A stretch of 64,000 nucleotides of DNA, taken from positions 186,001-250,000 of the forward strand of contig JAGVSM010003818.1 in assembly GCA_022494885.1 (NCBI GenBank), in the 5' to 3' direction. The stretch is from Micrasema longulum (lineage: Eukaryota > Arthropoda > Insecta > Trichoptera > Brachycentridae). This document shows, one piece after another, positions 1-11,150 of this stretch (positions are counted from its first letter, which is position 1; the number at the start of each line of letters is the position of its first letter). A program made the position numbers and the translations under genes. The notes below the pieces were generated by a model. It had not been told where the DNA came from. It made no database searches and saw only the letters and a list, made by a program, of their open reading frames with translations.

Positions 1-449
1 TTTATTTTTTACACTTATGCATGAAAACATTTCTCCACAATACCCATATTGATTCCGAAAATACAATAAATGATTTTAAATCCATTTAATATATTTTTAT
101 CGGTATTTGTAGGATGTGATATTTCCCCTTTTACCCACCTGGTGGCTGTATAGCACCCACGAACACTTATTCGAAATTTTCTCAAAAAGTGTAATACTTT
201 AACTATTTTTTTACGACAGTCGAAATATTCTTTAAATATTGTTATTTCATTTTATAAAAACAATCTCAATATATTTAGCCTATCGGCCTTGCTTTAAAAG
301 GTAAAAAGTCACAACAAGAAACCCAATTAAAAATACATGGTTTTAAGATAGCGCGTGTAATAGGTTTCAGGCTCTCCTGGAAATTCAGCTTTTTTGAGTT
401 ATGACTCTATTTTATGGGATTTTATGTTAACGAATATGTTTAGTTGCAG
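1..449 (+). other. upstream intron of the DYRK2-like gene (3' part)
   Basis: AT-rich non-coding sequence that ends in a splice acceptor (TTGCAG at 444-449) directly before the first visible exon. The frame of that exon stays open to the left only as far as the acceptor, and no in-frame ATG exists, so earlier exons with the start codon must lie before base 1. No repeat or gene was recognised in this stretch. Confidence 0.6.
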
Positions 450-657
450 ATAGAGAATGAGAAGAGCTCGGCGCTGGGCACTCTGTCGGGGTCCCGGCTG
501 AGTGTGGAGCTGTCCGGGGTGTGCGGGGCCGGGGGTGGAGGCTCGGGGGGCGGAGGAGGCGCGCCCCGCGGGGACAACAATAACGACGCCTCGCCCCCGT
601 CCATCCAGGAGCCGAACAGGAACAACGTCCCCTCAAGGGTGCCCCTTACTCCAACAG
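450..657 (+). CDS. Dyrk2: DYRK2-like kinase, first visible exon (N-terminal region)
   Basis: Internal exon of a class II DYRK dual-specificity kinase. It enters in phase 0 after the acceptor at 448-449 and leaves in phase 1 before the donor GTAATT at 658. It encodes 69 residues: an acidic and Ser-rich start (IENEKSSALGTLSG), a Gly-rich low-complexity run, an Asn/Asp/Ser/Pro-rich part, then VPLTPT. That last motif matches the 'PMTP' that precedes the NAPA region in class II DYRKs. The split codon at the junction makes Glu with exon 2, giving TPTEVLKVYG, a good family match. The exon is strikingly GC-rich against its AT-rich surroundings, which supports coding function. The Gly-rich part is poorly conserved in this family and would not alone identify the gene; the assignment rests on continuity with the next exons. 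No start codon is present here. Confidence 0.82.
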
Positions 658-1041
658 GTAATTCATTTTAATATTACAATTTATAAGCTAGTGTTTGAAG
701 CACTAACTTTGTTATTTCTGTGAACCTTGTTCAAAAAATTGTATTAAATAACTGGATGCAGTAGAAATTTTAAACGCTTTCCAATTTCTTTAACTATTTC
801 TTTACTGTACTAAAAAAATCTGCGCGTTCCGGTGCTATGGATACAATACAAATACAAAAATGAGTGATTTAAAATCCGAAAAATGCAACATTCATAGTCA
901 TTGCTTCGATCAACTATATTTGAAGACAAAAGTCATAATATTATTAACACCCGAAGCGGAGCTCCGAGAGCAATCGAGAGCAACTGGGGTTTTGTAGCAG
1001 TGGTACAGGCCGTCCTGCGTCAAGCGTAAAATGGGCTGTCT

Positions 1042-1130
1042 TGCTCACGAATATATCTATAGCGTCGAGAGTGAGACGTGAAGAGTGATTGAGACGATCG
1101 TCTATTCGATACTCTTTTACTTCATCGTAG
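1042..1130 (+). repeat. dispersed repeat I, copy 1
   Basis: About 90 bp beginning at CTCACGAATA and holding the small palindrome around TCTATAGCGTCGA. It is closely similar to 40144-40230 on the same strand, with differences spread along the length. The flanks (about 944-1040) are also CpG-rich but match the other copy poorly. It is probably part of an unidentified transposon; no terminal repeats were resolved. Confidence 0.6.
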
Positions 1131-3124
1131 CGACAATGTGACACATAGGTAAGTTTTTGATTGTATAGGTGATCTTCAATTTCAGGAAAATGATTTTTTT
1201 ACGCCCAATGAGTATTTACTTATAAATAATATATTATTTTAATCGATATGTAACTGTATAACAAAATAATACTGAAAATCTTAACATTTACAGAGATATA
1301 AAAGTTAGCACATGCAATGTGTACTGGCTATACATCACCGGGAAGGAAGAGTTAATAATCGGTATATGGTTTTATTAGAAGGAATAAACACAATTTCAAA
1401 TGGAACTTTTTTTACTCGGTTACCTTGTTATTTCAAGGGGTCGATTTGTGTAAAATCTCTAAAATAATTTTACAACCGGTAACAGAGCACTACTGTTTCT
1501 TCAAAAAGAAAAATACAAAACTCTAAAAAATCGTAATCGTGATACCATGAAAAATAAAAATAGTTTAAAAAAATATTTTTACTTAGATAGTTTCTCAATA
1601 AAAAAATATATAGAACAAAACCATTAAACTATCTCATTGGGAGAGGTTCTTTTCTTTAATATGGTGATTCTGACAATATAATGAACTTATGAACTTTGAT
1701 TTTATCTTGGGATAGATAGGAATTATATTTTAATAGATTTCTGAATCAGAGCGTCGCAAAATGACGTAAAAAGGTTGCTCTGTATAAGCGTTAAGAATGG
1801 CTGGTTTGCCTAATAGGATTTGGTTCTCCTAGTTCACTAACAAGCTAATAAACTAACATACCCTATCATCGTCATAATTAAGAAAATTAGACGGTGGCGG
1901 TCAAATAGACTATATGGTTCAGACTGAGGTGCATTGACAAAAATAGGAGGCGTTGAAAACAGTAAATGTTAATTCTAAATAATGCAAATATTTTTTTAAA
2001 AGTCATTATCCGTTCATCAAAGCTAAAAATTTGTTTTTGAAATTTGCGGATATGAAAATAAGCCACAAGACCTCTAGAATGGATCCGAGTAAGTAGAGGG
2101 GGCTTTCAATGCATTGGAATTTTCTGAAAAGTATTCAATACCAACTTCGATAATAACGTTTTAACCCTGTCATCATAGCGTGTTCTTGGCACGCATGTGA
2201 AACAAAAATGATAGATGACGTCATTTGTTTTTCCTAGACAATTGAAAGTATCGCCCGTCGTATCTGCGTAAGCAATTTCCAGTGATGTAAGGAATTTGAT
2301 ATAAAATTTTCCCTTTTTGCGTGCCAATAAAAGTTTCCGGAGCTCAGATCAAAATAATACTCTGACCTTTTATAGAAAAAATAGGATTTGAAAAAATAAT
2401 GATGTGGCGTTTTAAAAAACACATTTGTTAGTATATTTCTTCATATCTTATCGATTAAAACCTGTTTAAAAAATAAAAAAAAAATATATATTACTCTTTT
2501 TTTCTTAACTCTCCCTTTCCGGTGATGTATAGCTAGTACACTTTGCATCTAATGACTTTAATATATCTATAAATATAATAAATGTCTACTGTTTAAAAAA
2601 AATCAGTATTCCTTTGTTATACATTTACACATTTATTTATTTATTCATATTTTTTCCTTACAAACTATAATTAATAATAAAAATAATGTGACTTTTGAAT
2701 ATCTTTTTTTGAAATGTTTTTACATAAGAGAATAAACAAAGAAGACTAACTTAATAAACAGAGATAATCATAAAAATATTCACAGTTTTAAAAACGAGGT
2801 ATATAGTATATATGTACCTACATCTATAATATTTATATTACAAAACGCACAATGAAATTGGTTCAAATGTTTTTTTTACTAAATAATAATTACTTACTGG
2901 GCACAGAAAAAGTATTAAATCAGAAGTCGGAGATAAATCACATATAGCATCGAAAGTTTACCAATGTGCCGCATGTCGTGGCGTATAAAGTAAAATAGCA
3001 CTGAATATATCATTATCTCACATACTCTTTATGTTTCGCTTTCGATATAACATGTATTTTTGGATTTTTTGAATTTGTAATACCATAAAGGAAAATTAAA
3101 ATGTATACTAGCAAGTACAAGATG

Positions 3125-3711
3125 TATAGTAGGGCCAATTTAATAGGTCACATTTGACATTTGTCGGTTTTAGCTTCATAGTGAGGTAACCTGCTTAAAA
3201 ACATCGATTAAAGTGAATGGACATCGATTTGGACTTCAAACATAATATATGTCAATTGAATTCAGTTGCTATGAAAAAGTACTTATAGGTACTGTAATTT
3301 TATTTTCAAAATCATAAGTCGAATCCCTGTCCCATTATTATTTTCTATCTTAAATTTAAGGAACAAAATAAGATATGTACATAATTTAACAAAACTATAA
3401 ACATTCGATTTTTCGGGGTAACATCCCTAGTGTTTAAAAAGAAAAAGGGCTCACTGATGCAACATTGTAACGACGTTTAGAACAGAAAAAGTTTTTAATG
3501 TTTAGAATGGTTTATTAGTGAAAGTAAATCATAAAATTACCTTCTTTTGTCATTATTACAATAAATATGTAATCGTAATTGAAAAAAGTTAAGCAATTGT
3601 GTAGTTCTAAATTTGAAAAAATAAATAATATTTTACTACCGCTCTTACAGGGTTATGTTGTTGAATTTTGATGAAGTGTCAAATGTGACCTATTAAATTG
3701 GCCCTACTATA
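3125..3711. mobile_element. 587-bp MITE with perfect 35-bp terminal inverted repeats
   Basis: Bases 3125-3159 and the reverse complement of 3677-3711 are identical over 35 bp. The ends begin TATAGTAGGGCCAATTTAAT. The outermost TA could be a duplicated TA target, as in Tc1/mariner-related elements. The interior is AT-rich and has no transposase-like reading frame, so this is a non-autonomous element. Perfect arms suggest a young or selected insertion. Family membership is inferred from structure only. Confidence 0.85.
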
Positions 3712-4299
3712 GTATATTTTAACCTTTGAACAGCTGAAAATTATCGTACACATATTTACAAAACCGCTTTTGAAAATGTAATTTTGAGTTTTAAGAACTT
3801 AATATTCGTTTTTCAGAAAATTCGTTTGTGTCTAGTATTTCAATGCTGCGGGGAGAATAATAATTGCGTGTTTCTTACGTCTGACCGCACTCCACGTGGG
3901 TAGCTAAGCACCCTTTCTACTTACCTAAGACACTCTTGTTTCTTATGTGCTGTTTTTGTCAGTTCATAAACGTGACATGACTCACCTTTGACAATATTAG
4001 ATTAAATACGACTTACCGTTTTATCATTTATGAAACACGCGTGAATATGTTTTCATTTAAAGGATTAGTAGGCTAGTTCTGTTTTATAAATACAACGTAG
4101 GTAAATACGAACATAATACTCACAAAACTAGCAAACAAACCATCGCACCAGCAGGCAGAGAAGATAGGATGCTACTTCATATAACTTTGCATACACACCT
4201 CGCTTTCTCAAATTCATAGATTTTCTCATGTACGCGCGATGATTATTCCGACTATTGACTTGATTAAATTTTTGTCGTACTATATCTTTCTCTTCTAAC

Positions 4300-4640
4300 A
4301 GAGACCCTCGACTCAGATATAGAGATTAAATGCAGAATTAAGAAAGCAAGAGCTGCTTTTAATAAAATGAAATATCCCTCTCCTGCAATGCTAATCTCAA
4401 CTTGAAATAAGGCAAAGATTGGTAAAATGTTATGTGTGGTCTGTATTGTTGTATGGCTGTGAGACTTGGACTCTGAAAGTTAACACTATGAATAGGCTGG
4501 AGGCTTTTGAGGTGTGGTTGCATCGCAAAATGTTTAAGATATCTTGGACAGATCTGATAACGAACTCTGAAGTCTTAAGTCGAGCCAGAACAAACAGACA
4601 ACTCTTAACCACCATGAAGGCAATTGAGGTCTGTTAAAGT
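4300..4640 (+). pseudogene. RTE-like LINE ORF fragment (C-terminal part of reverse transcriptase)
   Basis: The translation contains LLYGCETWTL, then RLEAFEVWLHRKMFKISWTD and NSEVLSRA. This is the post-RT C-terminal block of RTE-type endonuclease/reverse-transcriptase proteins that are abundant in insect genomes. Just upstream, in another frame, KCRIKKARAAFNKM is the preceding conserved block, so at least one frameshift separates the two. The reading frame stops at 4635-4637. It is a 5'-truncated dead copy with no catalytic motifs left. Confidence 0.8.
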
Positions 4641-4751
4641 CAACAGTTAAAGTTATTTTATTAAAAAATATAATTACATTGAATACTTACATTGTTTTCT
4701 ATTGATCTGTCGTTAAAAATTACGATTTCCAAAATCTTTCATTCGTCATTT

Positions 4752-5171
4752 ATCACGAGTTGAGAAATATCACACACTACGAATACCAATAAAAATCAAT
4801 AAAATTTATTTAGAAAAATTAATTTTATTTTAGAAATCAATATGGATAGTGTGGAGAAATGTTTTCATATATAAATGTAAAAGATAAATTTTATAAAAAT
4901 ACGTTGCTGGAAAAACGCGACGTGTTTGGACATGGGAGTTGTGGTGTCAAGATTCGTGATAATATTCTAAACAAATTTCAATGGCCGGGAACAAATGATC
5001 ATGAATCGTATTAATGGCGTGGCCAATGGAACGACCGTTTTTACGGGAATTCAAATTTACAAATTGAAAAAAAAAATTTTTGCTTCTAATAATAAGCGAA
5101 TAATTTTTTTTTATGAGATAGTAATTAATATACTTTAAAAATATATTAAAAAGTTATATTTCCCTATTGTG
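4752..5171 (+). repeat. dispersed repeat F, copy 1
   Basis: About 420 bp closely similar to 15765-16192 and more distantly to 24985-25298, all on the plus strand. Shared landmarks are TCAATATGGATAGTGTGG, AAAAACGCGACGTGTT, a block around GTCAAGATTCGTGATAAT, and GGCGTGGCCAATGGAA. No reading frame or tRNA-like promoter is visible. The ends carry an imperfect inverted motif (atatttccctatt and its complement), so a non-autonomous DNA transposon is the best guess. Confidence 0.7.
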
Positions 5172-5413
5172 GCACTCCAGACGAGGGACTGCGATTAGAT
5201 CTAACCTTTTAAACAGCCACCACAAAGCAAAGTTAAGTAATTGTCCCAGCTGTTTTATCAAATTTGACAAAATTGTAAAAAGTAAATTATTTTTTTTTAC
5301 TTTAAACCCATTTTAACTAAAATTTTTAACGTGTAACTGGCCGCTAAATCTCAACGGAAAAAATAAAAACTGGGAGAGAATGGATTTCCAGCTTACCGAA
5401 GTATTTAGCAGAA

Positions 5414-5608
5414 GACATACATACATACATACATTTTTTTGCACCACAACAGGCCAGGAGGCCTAATTACAGTGGTGAATTACATCACAGAGCACCTAGG
5501 TTTGAGAAAAATCACATTTTATTTTTTTTGTTCTCACCGGGAATCGAATCCGGAACCTTCCGTGCGTGAGTCAAGCGTCTTGACCACTACACCACGGAGG
5601 CCGCCGAC
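5414..5608 (-). mobile_element. tRNA-headed SINE (family D)
   Basis: Reading from 5608 leftwards, the head has a tRNA-like box A (GTGGTGTAGTGGTCAAGACG) and box B (GATTCGATTCCCGG). A body follows, and then a tail of TGTA repeats at 5414-5434. The bases that would form the acceptor stem do not pair, so it is a SINE and not a tRNA gene. I saw only this one good copy in the window. A short echo occurs at about 8953-8980. Confidence 0.8.
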
Positions 5609-7194
5609 ATGATCTATGTTAAATACTAACGAAAATAATGGAATTCCTTCCTCGATTCAGGCTATCCCTTAAGTGGCAGGTACTTATAAAACTAACATCA
5701 TACAAATATCTAAAAGTAAATATTTTTAATAAACTAAAATTCAAATAAGCTGTCACATAAAACGTTTAATTTGTTTTATAAAATGGCTGTTATTAACTAT
5801 TTAATAATACGGGGAAAACCTTTTTCACGGCGCAATTATAGAGGCAAACTATTGTGTTTTACTATCTCGTAATTCACCACGACATAAAACAACAATAAAT
5901 CGATTAAACAAGATTTTCTACATTCATCCCTTGGCGTCAAGTCATAAAAACGTCAGGAAAGCATTGCGTCTATAAAACTCATTTTATTATGTTTGACAGG
6001 GTGCTAATCCTATAAATTTAATTTAAAGACCCGAATATTGATTAGGAAAATAAAACCGAGTAAAATGGTTTATTGTAAAAAAGTATTGCGCATTTACATT
6101 TTACTATTACTTTCTTTTACTCATGGATTTTTATATTAAAATAATGTCACATCGCCGAAAAGTTTGACTTGTAACATAATTTTATTTATTTATAAAATAT
6201 TTAGACGACTGTTTTAAGGGAGGTAATACAGTAGGTACATGTCTGAAAACATTTGCATAAACTGAAAACATGTACGTTTTAATGGTTTGTTGTAGTATTT
6301 TTTTAAAAAAATACATGGATATATTGTATACAATATTTTTGTTTCGATAAAAAAACGTTAAATAATAAATAATTTTCCTCCTGATTAACCATTTAAGCTA
6401 ATTGTTTGTCATCGGGTGCTGAGATATTAGTGTAAATGTTAACGGAATAAAAATTTTGAAGGAACTGATTGTTAAATACATATTTAACCAAATGTTGAAA
6501 TAGTTGGATATTTTTAGAAATTAGCATTATATCTTTGGTTTGCGCTCAAATTAAATTGGCTACAAATGATTGTCAAATGTCTGGGTCCATCAGTCAAAAT
6601 TATAATTAAGCTTACTACTAGTGAAAGTTCCTACCGGTGGCCATGACACATGACACGAAACATCATTCAGATCACGTATTCACAAAATGGCAACACAAAA
6701 CAAGATGTCTGCCGTCATATCACGTGATAATCTCATTTCAGGCGCTCATATTTTTGTTCTCGAGAGACAATATAAAAACCAGGTATTAATTATTCAACAT
6801 AACACGCGATGCAATTAATTTAAGATTCTTAAGAAATTAATGAAATTCATACTCAGGAAAGTTTTTTTCGGAAATTTCTATCATTGTTCAAAGTCATAGT
6901 TTTACTTCCTTTACACAACGTAATGGTGCATATATTATTTTGTCCATTTTTTTCAGATAAAAATGGACGAAAACACGATTGAGTTTACATAAATTATGTC
7001 TTTTGTATCATAGAATCGATTCCTCTGGTTTCGTTTAGATTACTTTGATCAAATTAAATTTGGTGTAATTACAAAAAAATATAAAAATAAAATGTTTTGC
7101 TTAGTTTAATAGTCTTTATCAAATAATAATAATAATAAAACCCTGAACTCATTTAGTTGCTAAACGACAGTTTGCAGTGTGAACTTAAGTTATT

Positions 7195-7660
7195 CTTATT
7201 CTAAGTGGTGGGGGTCAGTGCTATGCAAGCTCCTGACGTCACTCCGACCTGTGAAGATCTGCTGTGACGAGTCCCCGTAAATAATTCTCGGCCTCCAAGC
7301 CCAGGTCTATAAAGAGCCTGGCTTCTATGTGGAAGGCGAAAGTTTACATTTTTCCAAATCTCCCCCTCCAAGCCTAGATCCGTAAGGTATCGGGCTATAA
7401 GTTGGGGGAGAGCTCTTTAACATACTCTGGTTTAACCAGTGGTCCCCTAAGGATGAGACTCCTTTTATGATGTAAAGAATTACATTAACATGTGTATGGG
7501 TGTGTATGGGTGTGTATGGGTGTGTATGTGTATGGGTAAACACCCATACACATACATCATCTTATCTGCACTGTAGAACCTACATCTAGAAGTTTCGGAA
7601 ACGTTCATTCTAGCAAGTTGTTTGTTAAATCTGCTCAAACTTAAGTTACTAATTAAAATA
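7195..7660 (-). pseudogene. 3' end of an RNase H-type LINE (I/R1-like), minus strand
   Basis: On minus the order is RFNKQLARMNVSETSRCRFY, a disrupted stretch, LVKPEYVKELSPNL, PDTLRI, and the ending that corresponds to YLGLE. The same order is found in the plus-strand copy at 30340-31010, which keeps an intact Cys-His knuckle. Here a CATACACC-type microsatellite (7488-7556) has replaced most of the knuckle. A TAG after PNL occurs at the same place in both copies. A 3' UTR with GTGACGTCAGG follows and is shared with 10870-11040. It is a dead, 5'-truncated insertion. Confidence 0.8.
7488..7556. repeat. GTGTATGG microsatellite inside a LINE remnant
   Basis: Three to four copies of an 8-bp GTGTATGG unit followed by variant units and a short inverted segment (GGGTAAACACCC). 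It sits where the LINE zinc-knuckle codons should be. Confidence 0.85.
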
Positions 7661-8744
7661 ATATTCTCTTGTAGTTTTGTCGAAATCGCACTTTTAATCC
7701 CAACAATTTTGGGAAACATAGTTTTAAATGTAAAGCGCCAGTTTAATCGTATTACGTTTGTTATAGTAACGAATGGACCATTGTATGAGACAAGTTTAGT
7801 AACATTTAATTGATTTGATTTGATTCTACGTCGATTTATTTAAAAATAACTACAACTTTTTAGATCAATCTTCATTAGTTATTCATAATACATGTATGTA
7901 TACTTTATATGCCATTTTATAATCACATATAAAAGCGAATCGGTGAATAAAAAAATACGGAAGATAGAAATTTTTCTCACCATATTAATATGAATCAACC
8001 TGGTAGCATGTTTTACAGTTTGACACGGATTTTCCTTTCCACGAAGATTTTCAGTTCTGATAATAACGAAAACAATGTAATACATCTTTCAAATGGAAAA
8101 TTATTTTCTTAGTTTTTCTATTTTTCTAAATTCTATGCCAACCAATCCCGAAGCTTTGAATTAATCACTTTAGAATCATAATTAGATACCGGACGTCATA
8201 ATAATATCATCTAAATTCGTAATATACATATTGGCGTGGTTTTTTTATAAAAAATATTATTGCGAAATTCAAAAAATATTATGAGATTTCCAAGTTGTTT
8301 GATTTTAATATTTTATTTTCAACATGAAGAACTTTCAATCCAGTGTCTTTATTAAAATTATTGTAATTTTCTCTCGGATGGTTTGCGAATTCAGAAAAAT
8401 TATCATTATTTAGAAGTGTCCTTTTACTGTGATATTAAAGTTTCTTTTAGTTTTTCCAATGTAGACAGAATTTGATTGCCAGATTTATTATATTTAAGGG
8501 CTTTTTCTTTGTGATTTTTTAACAATGTTCCTATATTATAAGTTGTGTAGAATGCCGGTATGATGTTTGATGAAATGAAATAAGATAATTGTTTAGAAAA
8601 TATGTCATTTATAAATTGAATCTGCCTCCATAGTTAAGATGGGTTATCTCTATTAACTGTAGGAGTAGAATATTAATATTTAACTTCTCCATTCTACTCC
8701 ACTCTTGTCAAGTTTTAAAGATCATATCCATCTCACATTTCGCT

Positions 8745-8942
8745 TACCATCCTAACAAGACAAAAATACTTGATTTATCGCTCCATACGCAGCAAAATAT
8801 TTAGTAAATATTGATAAAATAAAAGTGGATAGGATTCATTAGTTAGATATACCTCGATAAATAAGCTTGTATAGATTTAAAACCGGTCGGTAGAAAAAAA
8901 ATGGTTAAAAACAAAGTTATTATTATTTATTTTATTTAATAT
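8745..8942 (+). repeat. dispersed repeat H, copy 1
   Basis: About 200 bp similar to 22950-23146 on the same strand. Common blocks are AAGACAAAA..ACTTGATTTAT, ATTCATTAGTTA, AAGCTTGT, AAACCGGTCGGT and a final GGTTAAAAACAAA before an ATTT-rich tail. There is no coding potential. The A/T-rich 3' tail suggests a retroposed element. I do not recognise the family. Confidence 0.65.
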
Positions 8943-9000
8943 CTTAGCTATTGCCTACGCTACGGAGTCCGCCGATAATTAAAAATATATTTATGTAATA

Positions 9001-9364
9001 TACAGGGTGTTCTTTAAACCCTGTCACATCCGAAACCACGATGATCAGTATGAGCAAGAAGACATATTGGCACATTAAAATATTTTTTTAGAACGAATAA
9101 ATTTTTTTAAAAAAAATATCGAAAAAATCGAAGGTTGCTTACTTCTGCGGGGGTGAAACGAGAAGGGGGAAGGGGGGAGTCTGATACTGCGCCGCGCTCC
9201 TCGCACTTCTCCCCTGCAGAAGTAAGCAACCATTTGTTTTTTTTATATTTTATTTAAAAAAAAAAAAAAAATTCTTGGTCTAAATATTTTTTTAAATATG
9301 CTTATTCTTGCGCATACTGATCATCGTGGTTTCAGATGTGACAGGGTTTAAAGAACACCCTGTA
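9001..9364. mobile_element. palindromic MITE of about 364 bp
   Basis: The ends read TACAGGGTGTTCTTTAAACC and its reverse complement. The arms match for about 55 bp with two or three differences and include CACGATGATCAGTATG. A second inner pair around GGTTGCTTACTTCTGC (9133 and 9220) extends the palindrome nearly to the centre, a GC-rich loop at about 9150-9215. The flanking TA is consistent with a TA target. No reading frame. The transcript could fold into a very long hairpin. Confidence 0.85.
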
Positions 9365-9849
9365 TATACATGTGAATTTACACTATGTAATTCGTGTAAT
9401 ATTATATAAACAGCATTGTTAAATTAACCTGTCAAACTATAAATAATTATTACTTTTAGAAGGACTAACATTTTGCCTACAACTATTCTAAACACCTGAT
9501 GATTCCCTTTCTCAGTTTTTTATTTATTATATAGGTAATATATTAGAGTAATATCAATGTAATTGAAAATGTGCACTATCAATGATCCTAACAGTAAACC
9601 AGTAATACATCTTTAGGGCAAGTTGGATCAAAAAAGTTGAATTAAAAATGTAAAAGCTAAACTATTGTTACGTTTGTATAAAAATGGACAAAATTGGTTG
9701 CATAAAAAATGTAAGACAGAACAAATCGTTTTGCCCATTTAACGAAAGCGCGATCATAGATGATTATTGTTTGTTTGTGTAACTGGCCCTTACGCATTCA
9801 CATCTGTTATAAATGTTTTAATTAATTTTTATGTTTTACTCTTTCCCAG

Positions 9850-10013
9850 AGGTCCTCAAAGTGTACGGTAGTAGACTGACTGAATATGAGAGGGCGGAAG
9901 TGGATAAGTTCCCCGAAGTGTGGTACCTGGGGCTAGACTCTGCCAAGGTGCTGGGCAGGCCTGGAGCGCCACTCAATTCGGGTTATGATGATGACAACGG
10001 AAGCTACAATAAG
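9850..10013 (+). CDS. Dyrk2: DYRK2-like kinase exon 2 (NAPA / DYRK-homology region)
   Basis: The acceptor CCCAG ends at 9849 and the donor GTAAAC starts at 10014; phase 1 in, phase 0 out. The 54 full codons give EVLKVYGSRLTEYERAEV, then FPEVWYLGLDSAKVLG, then GGYDDDNGSY-type sequence (here SGYDDDNGSYNK). In class II DYRKs this segment is the NAPA-2 part and the DYRK-homology box just before the kinase N-lobe. It supports folding and the transient Tyr autophosphorylation of the activation loop. The match is close throughout and there is no frameshift or stop. It joins exon 3 in frame ([15 protein letters not shown]), exactly as the family requires. Confidence 0.95.
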
Positions 10014-10746
10014 GTAAACATAATTTTGAATATGATCAAGATATAATCATTCGACAGTACGTTTTGTTAACACAGGGGTCTTTAAAATGTATTTTAATAT
10101 TTTTCAAGGCTTCGCTGTGGCAACAGAAAAATAATTATTGAAAAAAGTAATGTAATTTTTCAGATTTCATTTGATTTTCAAATCCAATCAAATTCTTTTT
10201 ATTCTTAATTGAACGTAAAATGAAGTTTTGTAAATTTTGCTTAAATAGGTAAAATGAGAGCACTAAGTAGAACTGTCATACACTTTACTTGTTAACTATG
10301 ACCTAATATGAGTCAATTTAAAACGCATAGAATGCTCCGTTTCCTTTAGAACTTCCGAACAAAAAGAAACACTCTTCTACTAAAATGCACTGTTTTTTTA
10401 CACTAAAAACGCATTATGTAACTTAGTAGACATTATAATAATAAATATGTACATCTCCCTTCCCCTCCTTATCCTCTCTTTAAGCATTCTTGTCCTAATC
10501 CCGCCTAATTTACAGTAACTTAATGTTCTTAAAATAAATACAAAAAAAATCTTTGATTATTGAATAATATTTACGAGTACATGAAAATAACATTTTTATA
10601 TGTATAAATTATATGTATTTATTTGATATGTAATATATTTTCTTTACTAACTTTGTATACTATGTGGAAATCTGTTATTAGTTCTGAGTTTATACACTAT
10701 ATCTGTTTGTTTACTAAAAATATGTATGTAGAACTGTTGATTTCCC

Positions 10747-10791
10747 AAATAAAATAAAATAAAATGAAATAAAATAAAATAAAATAAATAC
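10747..10791. repeat. AAATA simple repeat, probable LINE tail
   Basis: About nine AAATA-type units with one G interruption. The pyrimidine-rich sequence before it (from about 10440) resembles the 3' untranslated end of a non-LTR element, as at 18880-19025, so this may be that element's tail. The link is an inference. Confidence 0.6.
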
Positions 10792-10869
10792 AGTGGAATC
10801 AATTAAATGCAAAGGTATAAGAGATAATTAGAGAACTTTTATGTTTACCGAATAGTTGTATTTTTGGAT

Positions 10870-11040
10870 TTAGCAATATAAGAACTCTCGCCCTCTACTC
10901 AGTAGCCAGGTTCTTTAAATACCTGGGCTTGGAGGGCGAAAACTAATTACGCGGAACCATATCAATAGACCTTCTCAGGTCGCAGTGACGTCAGGAGGTT
11001 ATATAGCACTGACACCCACTTCAAAGAATAAGAAAATATT
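10870..11040 (+). pseudogene. 3' end of the RNase H-type LINE, short copy
   Basis: Begins with codons for the C-terminal YSVARFFKYLGLEGEN and continues into a 3' UTR with GCAGTGACGTCAGGAG and TATAGCACTGAC. Both are shared with the copies at 7195-7660 and 30340-31010. The last codons have already become a stop. It is a severely 5'-truncated insertion. Confidence 0.75.
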
Positions 11041-11084
11041 TTTAAACTATATTAAATAGTCGTAAATATCCGTGCTAGAAAATA

Positions 11085-11150
11085 GAAATCAAGTTCTGGT
11101 AGAACGAGATTCAAACCTCAGACCTCTGATTCGTTAGTCCACTACAGTTT
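11085..11150 (-). mobile_element. SINE family B, worn fragment
   Basis: The reverse complement carries the family B head order: a tRNA-like A-box remnant, CAGAGGTCTGAGGTTTGAAT in place of box B, then ACTTGATTT. It is clearly more diverged than the copies at 16256 or 38385. Confidence 0.5.

Larger units (their letters stand above)
658..9849 (+). other. intron 1 (about 9.2 kb), repeat-filled
   Basis: Bounded by donor GTAATT at 658 and acceptor CCCAG ending at 9849. It holds, in order, a short dispersed repeat near 1.1 kb, a 587-bp MITE (3125-3711), an RTE-like LINE end (4.3-4.6 kb), repeat F (4752-5171), a tRNA-headed SINE (5414-5608), the 3' end of an RNase H-type LINE on minus (7195-7660), repeat H (8745-8942) and a palindromic MITE (9001-9364). 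I see nothing recognisable in about 1150-3100, 5640-7190 and 9370-9830. The exceptions are AT-rich tails near 1480-1640 and 7040-7135 that resemble the end of repeat G. Confidence 0.75.

Noticed and set aside
427..636. Minus-strand frames across the first exon
   Set aside because: Shadows of the GC-rich kinase exon on plus; the plus reading has correct splice sites and phase continuity.
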